Source: Bacteroidales bacterium (GTDB taxonomy: Bacteria; Bacteroidota; Bacteroidia; Bacteroidales; Prolixibacteraceae). From it: a DNA stretch of 51,649 bases. Of the stretch, positions 1-9,576 are shown piece by piece. The stretch's first letter is position 1; every line of letters starts with the position of its first letter. The notes under the pieces are model-generated. The model was not told the origin of the DNA. It made no database searches and saw only the letters and a program-made list of their open reading frames with translations. The DNA lies in contig JAATGF010000155.1 of NCBI GenBank assembly GCA_015654795.1, forward strand, positions 1-51,649, read 5' to 3'. Position numbers and translations under genes: made by a program.

Positions 1-2
1 GC

Positions 3-146
3 ATTTGTTTACTCCACTACCTTAGCTTTGAATTCGTTTGCGGCTTAAACGGAATAGTTAAAAAAGTTGTAATGCCGCCCGGAAAAACGTTATTCGATGT
101 AGATAAATTACCTGTTCAGACAGATTTATTCAGTTCATATAGCTGA
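3..146 (+). CDS. C-terminal end of an unrecognised protein, cut by the window edge
   Basis: An open frame enters from the left edge and ends at TGA 144-146, giving about 47 residues that include VVMPPGKTLFDVDKLP and end in DLFSSYS. The composition looks like ordinary protein (no low complexity), but I recognise no family and no start is visible. It could equally be a gene remnant, because the next kilobase holds only decayed transposase sequence. Confidence 0.3.
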   Translation: MCLLHYLSFEFVCGLNGIVKKVVMPPGKTLFDVDKLPVQTDLFSSYS

Positions 147-189
147 TTAGGTGTCCAATACGTTTTTAAAAATTACTTTTTTCAAAACT

Positions 190-775
190 TTCGGACGGCA
201 GTGTAATATTGTGTTCTTTTTCACCCTCCTATTGTATCGGAAATAGTATTTTTCAAGGTATCTTTGAATGATATATGTATTGCAATGAGGATGAATCCCT
301 CTAGGTCAACCTTTCAGAATTATAATGTGGATATCCTGAAAACTGGTTTCGTTTTCATATTTGAGGTGTTCCAGATTCGGTTGAGTCTTTTTCTGTGGAA
401 TATATCCTTTCAATTTATCAAGACCGATTTTTACTTCCTTGCTGATTTATATTTCAAAAAAGGTCTGAACTAAGCAGAGGAGGCATTATTGATACAATGA
501 GCATAAGCACGTCCAATATTGCCTTTCACAATTTACTAACGATAAGGAAGAGTTTTTTTTTCTCCTTTACTTCGATAGAGTATGCCTTCTTCCTCTCTTC
601 CAATATAAAATTCATCAACTTGATCTATTCCAACGAATGGGTGTAATTTACTCCTTTGCACGGTTTTTTGTATTTTTCATTTGAACTCCTAACAAGTCTT
701 TTGACGTAATTCAAATTACTAATATAACTCTGATGAAGCCATCCCTTTCTTCTTTTTCTTTCTACTTATCTTGAA
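190..775 (-). pseudogene. Decayed IS1595-type (ISXO2-like) transposase
   Basis: Read on the minus strand, blocks typical of IS1595-family DDE transposases appear in order: a VDEFYIGREEEG block (around 590-630), RAYAHCINNASSA (around 475-515), FRPFFEI then KIGLDKLKGYIPQKK (around 385-470), RGIHPHC (around 280-300), and RYLEKYYFRYNRR near 220-262. Stops and frame changes interrupt the frame, for example after TLPYR and after NASSA. What is known of the family (the VDE.. and RGIH.H. landmarks) makes the identification fairly secure; the element is clearly dead. No terminal inverted repeats were recognised, and the N-terminal zinc-ribbon portion was not found. Confidence 0.7.
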
Positions 776-1095
776 AACTATACAATTCTTATTAGTCAGG
801 TGCAAATTGAAACTAGCATTTGTCGAACATGGTCCCTGTTGTCGAGCTTTCATCAAATATTCTCCTCCGATATTGCCCGGGAGAGGTTTCAGAACCCGTT
901 AAAAGACTATTGGGATGAAATCAAAACTTCTGGAGCTTCATAGCAAAGATATGAATAGTAGTTGAAACGAGTCGGATTGCCGTTAAAATGCAAGTATTAC
1001 AAAGCTGATTTTGAATTCAAACAGCAAATAATTGAAAGAGAGCGGATTCATATATCTTTGCTTTGGTATTGAAAACCTGTTTGTATTTATATATA
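776..1095. other. AT-rich non-coding stretch, nothing recognised
   Basis: This is the AT-rich interval between the decayed IS1595 transposase and the intact IS element. I see no credible coding frame, hairpin or repeat in it other than the target duplication that begins at 1096. Confidence 0.4.
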
Positions 1096-1105
1096 ATATA
1101 TAATC

Positions 1106-2581
1106 CAATGTCGTTTACTTAAGGAAACTTCTTAACAGCTTGATTTAAATAAGATTTAACAAAAAATAGTTCTTTGAAAAGTTTGCAGTTCAAGATTCTT
1201 TGATTATCTTGTAGAGGTATTTAGGGGGTAACCCAAGTATAAACCAAGAAACAGATTATCGAGAAAATCTATCTAAAAAAATAGCGTATGAACTTGAAAA
1301 TGATGAGTTTAGAAGCCGTTCGAAAAACGGCCCTCAAGAGGTATTTTCAAGGGATAGAAAGCTGACCTTTAGTAATTTAATAGGAATTATCATTAACTTT
1401 AAAAGTTCCATACAACGAGAGCTGGATAGATTTTTCAAGACGGTTTCCAGAAGTGACTTTAATATTAGGGAAGTTACTAAAGGTGCTTTTAGCCGAGCCA
1501 GAGCTAAGTTGAATCCATGGGCTTTTCAGCGGTTAAACGAAGTGGCTGCCACTACTTTTTATAATGAGGCTGAGTATTACACCTGGCACGATATGCGTGT
1601 TCTTGCAGTTGATGGATCACGTTTAGTTTTACCAAACCATCCTAGTGTCATCAAGGAATTTGGCCAACAACAATTTGGACCAAAAGCAGATAGTCCACGT
1701 TCACTGGCGATGGCATCTATGCTTTACGATGTATTAAATCAAATCACCCTCGATTCCCAGTTAGCTCCATATGCCTCTAGCGAACGGGATTTGCTTATGC
1801 AACACCTTGACAAGATAAAATCTGGCGACTTGCTGTTACTCGATCGTGGTTATCCATGCTTTTGGTTATTATTTTTATTAAAAGCGAAGGGAATTGAATT
1901 TTGTGTACGACTAAAAGATAATTGGTGGCTAAAAGTTAAAGATTTCACTGAAAGTGATGAAAAAGAGCGGATTGTCACTTTTGCTTTGCCGAAGAAAGAT
2001 CGGGGAAAGCTATCAGATTTTCCAGACATGCAAGATGCTACCATAACTTGCCGGTTAGTAAAGGTGGAACTTCCTAATGGAGAAAAGGAGATTTTATGCA
2101 CATCTCTTCTCGATTCAGAAAAGTACTTACATCACGAAATAGATAAACTTTACCACTACAGATGGTCGGAGGAAGAGGCCTACAAATTACTAAAATGCAG
2201 AATAGAACTTGAAAATTTCTCGGGCAAAACTGCCTTGGCAGTGAGACAGGATTTTCATGCCAAGATATTACTGATGACACTATGTGCAGCCTATGCTCAT
2301 CCGATTGAAGACAAGGTAGTAGCAGAATACAAGGCAGATCAGAACCGGAAATTCGACCAAAAGATCAATCGTACCAATGCGTTGTCGATGACTCAGGATA
2401 TTTTAATTACCGTATTTTTGAGAAAGCAATTTGGAAAGGCGCTCCACGCATTCGACAATATCGTAGCGAAAACAAGAGAAATCATACGACCTGGGAGAAG
2501 TAACCCCAGACAGAAAAAACCAAAGCAGCTTTATTCAATGAACTACAAACGATTATGATAAATACTAAGTAAACGACATTG
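1106..2581 (+). mobile_element. IS4-family insertion sequence with perfect ends and target duplication
   Basis: The element is 1476 bp long. It begins with CAATGTCGTTTACTTA (1106-1121) and ends with the exact reverse complement TAAGTAAACGACATTG (2566-2581), a perfect 16-bp inverted repeat. It is flanked by perfect 10-bp direct repeats ATATATAATC at 1096-1105 and 2582-2591, the expected target-site duplication. The single transposase frame carries the IS4 YREK signature. Intact ends and matching target duplication point to a recent insertion just upstream of the polysaccharide locus, into an AT-rich target. Confidence 0.92.
1239..2558 (+). CDS. IS4-family DDE transposase
   Basis: This is the transposase of the surrounding insertion sequence. 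Catalytic landmarks are the first Asp in AVDGSRLVLP, the second Asp in LLLDRGYPCFW, and a C-terminal YHYRWSEEEAYKLLK block that satisfies the Y-x2-R-x3-E-x6-K signature of the family. The open frame runs from a stop near 1212 to TGA at 2556-2558 without an in-frame ATG before the conserved domain. I place the start at ATA 1239, which follows a GGGGG stretch and may be a mutated ATG. From there the product is about 439 residues, normal for the family. An internal TTG at 1509 would lose the N-terminal domain and is unlikely. Whether ATA or another non-ATG codon is used decides if the element is active. Confidence 0.85.
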   Translation: MNQETDYRENLSKKIAYELENDEFRSRSKNGPQEVFSRDRKLTFSNLIGIIINFKSSIQRELDRFFKTVSRSDFNIREVTKGAFSRARAKLNPWAFQRLNEVAATTFYNEAEYYTWHDMRVLAVDGSRLVLPNHPSVIKEFGQQQFGPKADSPRSLAMASMLYDVLNQITLDSQLAPYASSERDLLMQHLDKIKSGDLLLLDRGYPCFWLLFLLKAKGIEFCVRLKDNWWLKVKDFTESDEKERIVTFALPKKDRGKLSDFPDMQDATITCRLVKVELPNGEKEILCTSLLDSEKYLHHEIDKLYHYRWSEEEAYKLLKCRIELENFSGKTALAVRQDFHAKILLMTLCAAYAHPIEDKVVAEYKADQNRKFDQKINRTNALSMTQDILITVFLRKQFGKALHAFDNIVAKTREIIRPGRSNPRQKKPKQLYSMNYKRL

Positions 2582-2591
2582 ATATATAATC

Positions 2592-3044
2592 TGTCAAATA
2601 AGTGGTAAACAAAGGATAATTAGGAATGGTTACCTGCATCAAAAGGCAAGTTTCCGAATGTAGTTAGTTTATAGAGAAGAAAAAATAATTTGTTCATTTA
2701 AATGCGAAAAAACAACTTTCAATTCTGATAGTTCTTTAAATTCGTAATATGGTTTGTTGCCCAATAAGTTAAGAAATAGTTGTGATACTTGAAAATTGTA
2801 CTATTCAAAAATCAAAAATCGAAGAATGGAAGGGAAATGATATATTGATTAATTTATTTTTAACCTGGTAATTCACTGAAATTGATCTTGATCGAGATTT
2901 TGTGACTTAGCATCAAAAATCAATGTCTGAGTTTTGATACCTAACTTTTTTTTCCGAATTTCTTCTAACGCTTGTCTTGGGTGCTGCATAATTTCAGCAA
3001 TAATTACGACATTGTATTTTTTTCCATTGTTTAGATAAATAATT
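2592..3044. other. Intergenic region upstream of the polysaccharide locus, with a possible minus-strand gene remnant
   Basis: A minus-strand frame from about 3041 down to the stop at 2873-2875 encodes around 55 residues, including YNVVIIAEIMQHPRQALEEI. It has no start codon and no family I recognise, so it may be a truncated gene displaced by insertion events. The rest is AT-rich and I see no confident promoter. Any promoter of the plus-strand polysaccharide operon should lie here. Confidence 0.3.
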
Positions 3045-4151
3045 ATGAATAAAAGAGCACGAATATTAGCATTCTATTTACCTCAGTTTCATCCAATTCC
3101 TGAAAATGACGAATGGTGGGGTAAAGGATTTACTGAATGGACAAATGTTGGCAAGGCAAAACCACTTTACAAAGGTCATTACCAACCCAAAGTCCCAGCT
3201 GACTTAGGATATTATGATTTAAGATTACCAGAGGTTAGAGAGGCACAAGCGGAAATGGCTCATAATGCAGGCATTGAAGGATTTATGTATTGGCATTATT
3301 GGTTTGGCGGTGGAAGACGATTATTAGAAAGACCATTTCAAGAAGTACTTTACAGTGGTAAACCAGATTTCCCTTTTTGCCTGGGATGGGCGAATCATAG
3401 CTGGGCAAATAAAACATGGGATTCTAAAGATCAATATTCTGTAAAAAAAGTTTTAATTGAGCAGCGGTATGATGGCGAACAAGATTTTATTGACCATTTT
3501 AACTATGTTTTGCCTGCATTTAAAGACAAACGATATATTCGTTTTAATAACAAACCTATTTTCTTAATTTACTCACCGCTTGATTTTCCTGAAATTTCTC
3601 AATTTATAAAATTATGGAATAAGCTAGCCATAGAGAATGGATTAGATGGTATTCATTTTGTGGGTCAATCATTTTGGGATAAAGATGTGAATAAAATACA
3701 GCAATTAGGAGTAAATGCAGTATGTCGTGTTGGTATTTTTGATGCATCCGATAAAATCAGAGGGCGTTTAATTAATAAAGTACTTGGAAAGCTTAGGGAT
3801 AAATTTAAGTTTACTCCATTGAATAAGTATGAATATTCTGATATTGTCAACCATTTGGGAAATACTAGCCTAGACAAAAAGGAAAATGTTTATCCAACTG
3901 TTGTATCAAATTTTGATCACACACCACGGTCGGGACGCAAGGGGCTTATCTTCGAGGGATGTACTCCATCATTATTCAAGAAAATGCTAAGGAATGCAAT
4001 TGCTTCAGTCGGTGATAAAAAAAGAGAAGAGCGAATTATCTTTTTGCGTTCTTGGAATGAATGGGCAGAGGGTAATTATGTCGAACCAGATCTAACATAT
4101 GGGTGTGGATTTTTAGATGCAATTAGAGAGGAAGTAGTTGAAAAAATGTAA
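3045..4151 (+). CDS. WbsX-like glycosyltransferase / GH99-like domain protein
   Basis: This protein of 368 residues belongs to the WbsX family (glycoside-hydrolase-99-like fold) found in O-antigen and capsule loci. The N-terminal hallmark FYLPQFHPIPENDEWWG (residues about 10-26) followed by GFTEWTNV, and the C-terminal RSWNEWAEGNYVEPD (around residue 340), are both present and the length is full. Members are thought to act on the repeat unit in the cytoplasm, but the reaction is not established. It is the first gene of a tightly packed run of eight; only 3 bp separate it from the next gene. There is no signal peptide. Confidence 0.85.
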   Translation: MNKRARILAFYLPQFHPIPENDEWWGKGFTEWTNVGKAKPLYKGHYQPKVPADLGYYDLRLPEVREAQAEMAHNAGIEGFMYWHYWFGGGRRLLERPFQEVLYSGKPDFPFCLGWANHSWANKTWDSKDQYSVKKVLIEQRYDGEQDFIDHFNYVLPAFKDKRYIRFNNKPIFLIYSPLDFPEISQFIKLWNKLAIENGLDGIHFVGQSFWDKDVNKIQQLGVNAVCRVGIFDASDKIRGRLINKVLGKLRDKFKFTPLNKYEYSDIVNHLGNTSLDKKENVYPTVVSNFDHTPRSGRKGLIFEGCTPSLFKKMLRNAIASVGDKKREERIIFLRSWNEWAEGNYVEPDLTYGCGFLDAIREEVVEKM

Positions 4152-4154
4152 TTT

Positions 4155-4751
4155 ATGAAGTATAGAAATGCATCACATACTTTAGATGAATTGATTAGAA
4201 AAATAATGTTTTTAATTGGGAAACATAATCTTTTAAAAGCAAAATGGTGGGGTATTCCCTTGGGTAAGGGTGTGAGCTTTGATGGAAATACATACTTCAA
4301 ACGTTACCCAAAAAGCAATATTTCGATTGGCAACTATTGTCAATTTCGGTCGAGAATCAACTCTAATTTAATAGGTATTAATCGACCATGTTCTATTTCA
4401 ACACTTAGTGAAATGGCGATTATTACAATTGGTAATAACTGCGGCTTTAGTGGTACTGTTATTGGTGCATATAAACATATAAAAATTGGTGATAATGTAA
4501 GATGTGGAGCAAATACTCTAATTACAGATTCAGATTGGCATTGGGATGATCCTAGAAGTGGAATACCCGCAAATGTAGTTATTGAAGACAATGTATGGTT
4601 GGGTGTAAATTCTGTAGTATTGAAAGGTGTAACAATAGGTAAAAATACCGTAATTGGTGCAAACAGTGTAGTAACAAAAAATATTCCTGCGAATGTTGTA
4701 GCAGCAGGAAATCCATGTAAGGTTTTAAAGGAACTTATTCATGATAAATAA
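4155..4751 (+). CDS. Hexapeptide-repeat (LbH) acyltransferase
   Basis: A protein of 198 residues with left-handed beta-helix hexapeptide repeats such as IGNYCQF, ITIGNNCGF, IKIGDNVR, VIEDNVWLGVNSVVLKGV and VIGANSVVTKNIP. The TDSDWHWDDP segment supplies the histidine region expected at the active site of maltose/virginiamycin O-acetyltransferase-like enzymes. It probably O-acetylates a sugar of the polysaccharide; the exact acceptor cannot be told. The C-terminal VVAAGNPCKVLKEL is the usual family ending. Its last 11 bases overlap the next glycosyltransferase, indicating translational coupling. Confidence 0.85.
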   Translation: MKYRNASHTLDELIRKIMFLIGKHNLLKAKWWGIPLGKGVSFDGNTYFKRYPKSNISIGNYCQFRSRINSNLIGINRPCSISTLSEMAIITIGNNCGFSGTVIGAYKHIKIGDNVRCGANTLITDSDWHWDDPRSGIPANVVIEDNVWLGVNSVVLKGVTIGKNTVIGANSVVTKNIPANVVAAGNPCKVLKELIHDK

Positions 4752-5901
4752 TGTAATTTTCTTAGAAACGACACAAAGTTGGCCAGTAAAATTTACTGCC
4801 AATAATTCAAAAGTAGAATTATTGGCCAAGGGATTATTGCTAAATGGAGATTGTATTTGTATTATAAATAGTACTGCCGGAGAAGTTGGAAAACATGGAG
4901 CTATAAATGATATTAAAGGCAGAATTAGATATTTCTCGTTTAAAAGAATATTTAATAGCAAAATACTTTCCCGATGTATTAATCTTGTTGGGCTATATCA
5001 GATTTTAAAAAGAGAAAAAAAGCTTGAATTTAAAAATGTAATTGTGATGGGCGGGCCCTATTACATATTTTTCCTCTTAATTGTATTGATTGCAAGATTA
5101 AATGGATATAAAATCACAATAACCTTAACGGAATGGGCCATTGGCATTAAAGATATCAAGGGAATTAAAAAATTTGACTCATTTCTTTATAATTATACTT
5201 TTGGCTATTTTGTTGATGGGATCTTGCCTATAAGTACCTATCTTGAAAATCAAGTGTCTCACTTCAGCAAAAGAGTTCTAAAAGTTCCTGTTCTCGCTGA
5301 TTATGACATTAAACAAAATTCTTCTGTGCATGTAACGAGAAAAAGCAACTATTTTTTATACTGTGGAAGTGTTGACTATAAAAAACCTATAAATCTCATT
5401 TTACAAGCTTTTAAAGAATTAAAAGCTTGTAAAAACGATATCAAACTAGTATTAATAATTTCAGGTTCAGAATTTCTAATCGATAAGATTGAACAAGAGA
5501 TTCGGATATTGAATTTATCAGATAGTGTTTCTATATTTAATCAATTGCCATATAATGAATTGTTTAGATATTATCAAAACGCATTAGCTCTTTTAGTCCC
5601 ACTTGAAAATATAACTCAAGATAAAGCTCGATTTTCTCAAAAAATAGCAGAATATCTTTCAGCCACTAGACCAATAATAACTTGTGCTGTTGGGGAAATC
5701 AATGAATATTTTAAAGATGAAAAGACTGCTTTTATAGGATCAAATTTTGATGTTAATACAATTTTCAATCAAATGAAAAAAGTGCTTAATAACCCGGAAC
5801 TTGCAAATGAGGTTGGCATTGCTGGAAGAAAATTAGGAGAAGAAAATTTTGATTTTAAAGTAAATGGAAGACGGATTCATCAGTTTTTTTGTGATTTATA
5901 A
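4741..5901 (+). CDS. GT4-type glycosyltransferase
   Basis: A protein of 386 residues with a GT-B architecture. The N-terminal half is divergent, and the C-terminal half has FLYCGSVDYKKPINLILQAF (around residue 200), PLENITQDKARFSQKIAEYL and SATRPIITCAVGE, the nucleotide-sugar binding region of family 4 enzymes. The usual EGFGLP-like motif is replaced by the KIAEYLSA form seen in some GT4 proteins. It presumably adds one sugar to the lipid-linked repeat unit at the inner face of the membrane; donor and acceptor are unknown. It overlaps the upstream acyltransferase gene by 11 bp and is followed after 7 bp by another GT4 gene. Confidence 0.8.
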   Translation: MINNVIFLETTQSWPVKFTANNSKVELLAKGLLLNGDCICIINSTAGEVGKHGAINDIKGRIRYFSFKRIFNSKILSRCINLVGLYQILKREKKLEFKNVIVMGGPYYIFFLLIVLIARLNGYKITITLTEWAIGIKDIKGIKKFDSFLYNYTFGYFVDGILPISTYLENQVSHFSKRVLKVPVLADYDIKQNSSVHVTRKSNYFLYCGSVDYKKPINLILQAFKELKACKNDIKLVLIISGSEFLIDKIEQEIRILNLSDSVSIFNQLPYNELFRYYQNALALLVPLENITQDKARFSQKIAEYLSATRPIITCAVGEINEYFKDEKTAFIGSNFDVNTIFNQMKKVLNNPELANEVGIAGRKLGEENFDFKVNGRRIHQFFCDL

Positions 5902-5908
5902 ATAAGAA

Positions 5909-7072
5909 ATGAAAATAGTTTACTGTCTTCCAGATACATATAAACCCGGTGGAATCGAACGGATAGTATCCATTAAGGCGAATTATTTAGCTGATATGAT
6001 GGATTATGATCTGTATATCGTTACTACCGGACAACAAGGTAAGAAAAATTACTATTCATTTTCTGAGAGAATAAAATTTATTGATTTAGAAATTAATTAC
6101 GACGAAACCTTGACATTGCCTTTTGCTCAACGAATAATAGAAAGGCACAATAAAAGGCAATTACATAAAAGCAAACTGACAAGTTTGCTTTTGCATATTA
6201 AAGCTGATATTGTTATTTCTACTTTTACTCATGAAGCAGATTTCTTGCCTCATATTAAGGATGGAAGTAAGAAAGTTCTTGAATTTCATTTTTTTAAAGG
6301 TCATAAAATTAAATATGCCAATTCGTTTCATTCTTCATTTTTGGCTAAGTTAGCCTATTATTACAGAAATTTTGTTGAAGAAAATTTTATAGTACACCGA
6401 TACGATCAATTTGTTGTCCTGACTGAAGAAGATAAAAATTACTGGAAAACAAAAGTCAACAATGTACTTGCTATCCCAAATATATTACCGTTTGAGAAAG
6501 CAACTCAATCAGATCTCTTAAATAAACAGGTAATTGCGGTAGGCCGATTGGATGCCCAAAAAGGATTTGATCGACTCATTGATATTTGGCAAGATGTGGT
6601 AATGCAATGCCCCGAATGGAAATTATGTATATATGGTGAGGGTATGGATAAAGAGCAGTTGAACAAGCAGATTATTCAATTGGGCTTGGATAAGTTTGTA
6701 ACAATATATCCTCCGACACAAAATATTTTAGAAAAATATAAAGAAGCATCGGTTTTTATTATGACGTCAAGATATGAAGGTATGCCTATGACTATGCTGG
6801 AAGCAATGTGTGTTGGATTGCCATGCGTATCTTATACCTTCAAATGTGGCCCGAAGGATATCATATCCGATAATATTGACGGTATCTTGATTGCCGAGAA
6901 TGATAGGAAAAAATTAGTAAGTAGTTTAGTTGGGCTAATGAAAAACGAAAACTTAAGAATTGGGATGGGTAATCATGCTTATCAAAATATAAAACGCTAT
7001 TCAACTGATATTGTTATGAAAAAATGGATTTATTTATTTAAAGGGATGATAGAGAGTCAGAATAATATATGA
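5909..7072 (+). CDS. GT4-family glycosyltransferase
   Basis: A protein of 387 residues with the full GT4 pattern: an N-terminal glycine-rich PGGIERIVS motif (about residues 13-21), a Rossmann-like middle with AVGRLDAQKGFDRLI (about 210), and the donor-binding TSRYEGMPMTMLEAM (about 290), where E is the conserved family glutamate. CGPKDII after it resembles GalNAc- or galactosyl-transferring members, but specificity is only a guess. Its stop overlaps the start of the pyruvyl transferase gene by 4 bp, so the two are probably translated together. Confidence 0.88.
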   Translation: MKIVYCLPDTYKPGGIERIVSIKANYLADMMDYDLYIVTTGQQGKKNYYSFSERIKFIDLEINYDETLTLPFAQRIIERHNKRQLHKSKLTSLLLHIKADIVISTFTHEADFLPHIKDGSKKVLEFHFFKGHKIKYANSFHSSFLAKLAYYYRNFVEENFIVHRYDQFVVLTEEDKNYWKTKVNNVLAIPNILPFEKATQSDLLNKQVIAVGRLDAQKGFDRLIDIWQDVVMQCPEWKLCIYGEGMDKEQLNKQIIQLGLDKFVTIYPPTQNILEKYKEASVFIMTSRYEGMPMTMLEAMCVGLPCVSYTFKCGPKDIISDNIDGILIAENDRKKLVSSLVGLMKNENLRIGMGNHAYQNIKRYSTDIVMKKWIYLFKGMIESQNNI

Positions 7073-8136
7073 TCAAAATTGGAATTATAACAATACATAG
7101 TGATTTGCATTATGGAGCAGCTCTGCAAGCTTTTGCCTTGAATAAGGTGCTTTCCGGGAAATATGACTCGAAAATAATCGACTACCGAAAAAAGCCAACA
7201 AATTTGCCTCAATTTTCATTTCACAAAATGATGATTTATCATTTTGTGAATATAAAGAAAGCGCTTAGGTACCGGAAATTTTTAAAGCATGAGATTTCTA
7301 TGAAGAGTTACAAAAGCGTGGAGGACTTAATGGCTAATTTTAATGAACAATATGATGTAATAGTCTCTGGAAGTGATCAAATTTGGAATCCTACTGTTGG
7401 GGGTATGAATACCTTAAATCCTGTTTTTTTCGGAGCTTTTGCTCCGAAAGAGAAGCACAAGAAAATCTCATATGCTTCGTCAGTAGGTAATTATGTATAC
7501 AACGAAGGTGAAAAGCTGCTTGTAAAAAAATGGTTGTCTGAATATAGTCACGTTGCTACCCGTGAAGTTTTCGGGCAAAAGCAATTGGAAGACATATTAA
7601 ATATTAAAGTGGAAGTAGTGTTAGATCCAACTCTTTTAATGACAAAGATGGAATGGTTGCAAGTTGCGAGTCCTGTTGCGATTAAAGATAAATATGTCCT
7701 TGTTTATAATGTGGGAAATCATATTGATGTAGATTCGGAATATGCACGTAAAATAGCTGATGAAAACGGATGGAAAGTTGTTTTTATGTCTGTAAGACTA
7801 ACAAAAGATAAAAACATAGATATCAATATACCACATTGTGGACCGGCTGAATTTGTTTGGCTTTTTAATAACGCTGAATATATTGTAACCAGTTCGTTTC
7901 ATGGAGTTGCATTCTCCATTAATCTGGGAAAGAATTTCATCAATATATACAACCCCCAATCACCACAACGGATAGATATGCTTTTAAATAGTGTAGGGTT
8001 AGAAGATAGAACTGTAAAGTCAATTGACGACTTGCAATTTATTAAAAGAGAAGTGGATTACCAACAAGCAAACTTACAATTGGAGCGTTTGAGAAAAGCA
8101 TCCTATGATTATTTGATAAATGCTATTGAAAATTGA
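7069..8136 (+). CDS. Polysaccharide pyruvyl transferase family protein
   Basis: The protein (355 residues) belongs to the polysaccharide pyruvyl transferase / CsaB family, which transfers pyruvate from phosphoenolpyruvate as a ketal onto sugars of exopolysaccharides. Family landmarks are HYGAALQAFAL near the N-terminus, SGSDQIWNP (about residues 98-106), ASSVG, and the C-terminal SSFHGVAFSINLGKNF with the conserved histidine. Start ATG 7069 overlaps the previous stop. Two strong inverted repeats lie within the gene (7221-7249 and 7428-7449). The neighbour downstream is the F420-dehydrogenase-beta-like gene that usually accompanies this family in Bacteroidota loci. Confidence 0.88.
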   Translation: MIKIGIITIHSDLHYGAALQAFALNKVLSGKYDSKIIDYRKKPTNLPQFSFHKMMIYHFVNIKKALRYRKFLKHEISMKSYKSVEDLMANFNEQYDVIVSGSDQIWNPTVGGMNTLNPVFFGAFAPKEKHKKISYASSVGNYVYNEGEKLLVKKWLSEYSHVATREVFGQKQLEDILNIKVEVVLDPTLLMTKMEWLQVASPVAIKDKYVLVYNVGNHIDVDSEYARKIADENGWKVVFMSVRLTKDKNIDINIPHCGPAEFVWLFNNAEYIVTSSFHGVAFSINLGKNFINIYNPQSPQRIDMLLNSVGLEDRTVKSIDDLQFIKREVDYQQANLQLERLRKASYDYLINAIEN

Positions 8137-8153
8137 AATTTAATGTAAGCGCA

Positions 8154-9569
8154 ATGACGGAGGCAGAATATTTATACGAAACGGTAATAAAGAATGACTA
8201 TTGTATTGGTTGTGGTATTTGTGCCGGTATGGATAATAGTCCATTCAAAATAATATACAATTCCTATGGTAATGTTGTAGCAGAACCAATAAGCGAAGCG
8301 ACATTAAAAACAAGTGATGTAAAAGTGCTGGAAGTTTGTCCGTTTTCGGATAAGTCTCAAAATGAAGATCATTTGAGCAAAATATACTTGCCGTTCAATA
8401 AAAATACTGATAATCATATAGGTAGGTATGAAACTTGTTATGCCGGCTATGTAAAAACAGGTGAATACAGGAAAAAAGGAAGTTCTGGTGGTGTCATCAA
8501 ATGGTTGGCTACAAAATTACTACAGGAAAAGAAAATCGATTATCTGATTCAGCTTTCACAAAATGATTCACGTGATGTCAGCCAACCACTTTTTATATAT
8601 AAAGTTTATAATGAAGCAGAAGAGGTAATCAATGGCTCTAAATCGTCATATTATCCGGTTTCCTTGTTTGAGATTGTAAAATATATTAAGCAGCACAAAG
8701 GCAAATTTGCAATCACGGGTGTTCCATGTTTTATTAAAGCGTTGAGATTACTTTCAGAACATGATATTGAGATAAAAAAAAGGCTTGCATTTACTTTAGG
8801 AATCATCTGTGGTGGTATGAAAAGTGCTAATCAATCGAAAATGATCGGTTGGCAACTGGGAGTACATCCGAATAATCTAATAAAAATTGATTTCAGAAGA
8901 AAATACCCAAACAGACCTGCCGATCAAAAGATTTACCAAGTTTGGTCTAATGCTGATCGGAAGGAACGATTCAAAGATGTCAATAAAATTTACGGTACAG
9001 ATTATGGAGCCGGTTTTTTTAAACCAAAAGCCTGTGATTATTGTGATGATGTAGTAGCTGAACTTGCTGATATATCTGTAGGTGATGCCTGGCTCAATCA
9101 GTTTACATATGACCCTAAAGGCACTTCATTGATCATCGTACGAAATCCAACCTTGGGTGAAATGTTGACACAAGGGCTGACAAATAATGATCTCGAATTA
9201 ACCCGGCTCTCTGCTGAAGATGCTTTTAAAACGCAAGCAGGTGGATTCAGACATCGGAGACAAGGTTTATCATATCGTTTGCAGAAACGACAAAACAACA
9301 ATGAGTGGTTTCCGCCTAAAAGAGTTTTACCAGGTGATATTGAAGTAGACGAAAGAAGAAAATACATTTATGATCTGCGGGAGAAAATATCAGAGCAAAG
9401 CCATCTATCGTTCAAAAAAGCATTGGATAACGATGATTTGAACATCTTTTATTCAGAGATGAAAGATGTCTATGATAGGTACTGCAGTTTGAATGAGGTG
9501 AGCAGTATTCGTTTGTTCTTAAGAAAATTGAAGCGCATAGTGTATTATGATGTTTTGAGAAAATACTAA
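8154..9569 (+). CDS. Coenzyme F420 hydrogenase/dehydrogenase beta-subunit-like iron-sulfur protein
   Basis: A protein of 471 residues from ATG 8154; the frame is open back to a TTG at 8133 that overlaps the previous stop, so a longer form is possible. The N-terminal CIGCGICAGMDNSPF and EVCPFS contribute cysteines for a 4Fe-4S cluster, and KACDYCDDVVAELAD (about residue 290) contributes a second cysteine pair, followed by ISVGDAW. KGSSGGVIKWLA is also typical of the family. Such proteins are common in capsule and exopolysaccharide loci beside pyruvyl transferases, and their reaction there is unproven; a redox modification of a sugar or of the pyruvyl group is possible. Confidence 0.85.
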   Translation: MTEAEYLYETVIKNDYCIGCGICAGMDNSPFKIIYNSYGNVVAEPISEATLKTSDVKVLEVCPFSDKSQNEDHLSKIYLPFNKNTDNHIGRYETCYAGYVKTGEYRKKGSSGGVIKWLATKLLQEKKIDYLIQLSQNDSRDVSQPLFIYKVYNEAEEVINGSKSSYYPVSLFEIVKYIKQHKGKFAITGVPCFIKALRLLSEHDIEIKKRLAFTLGIICGGMKSANQSKMIGWQLGVHPNNLIKIDFRRKYPNRPADQKIYQVWSNADRKERFKDVNKIYGTDYGAGFFKPKACDYCDDVVAELADISVGDAWLNQFTYDPKGTSLIIVRNPTLGEMLTQGLTNNDLELTRLSAEDAFKTQAGGFRHRRQGLSYRLQKRQNNNEWFPPKRVLPGDIEVDERRKYIYDLREKISEQSHLSFKKALDNDDLNIFYSEMKDVYDRYCSLNEVSSIRLFLRKLKRIVYYDVLRKY

Positions 9570-9576
9570 TAGTTAT

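Noticed and set aside
264..473. Plus-strand 69-residue ORF near the left edge
   Set aside because: It is antisense to the better-supported decayed IS1595 transposase and has no recognisable family.
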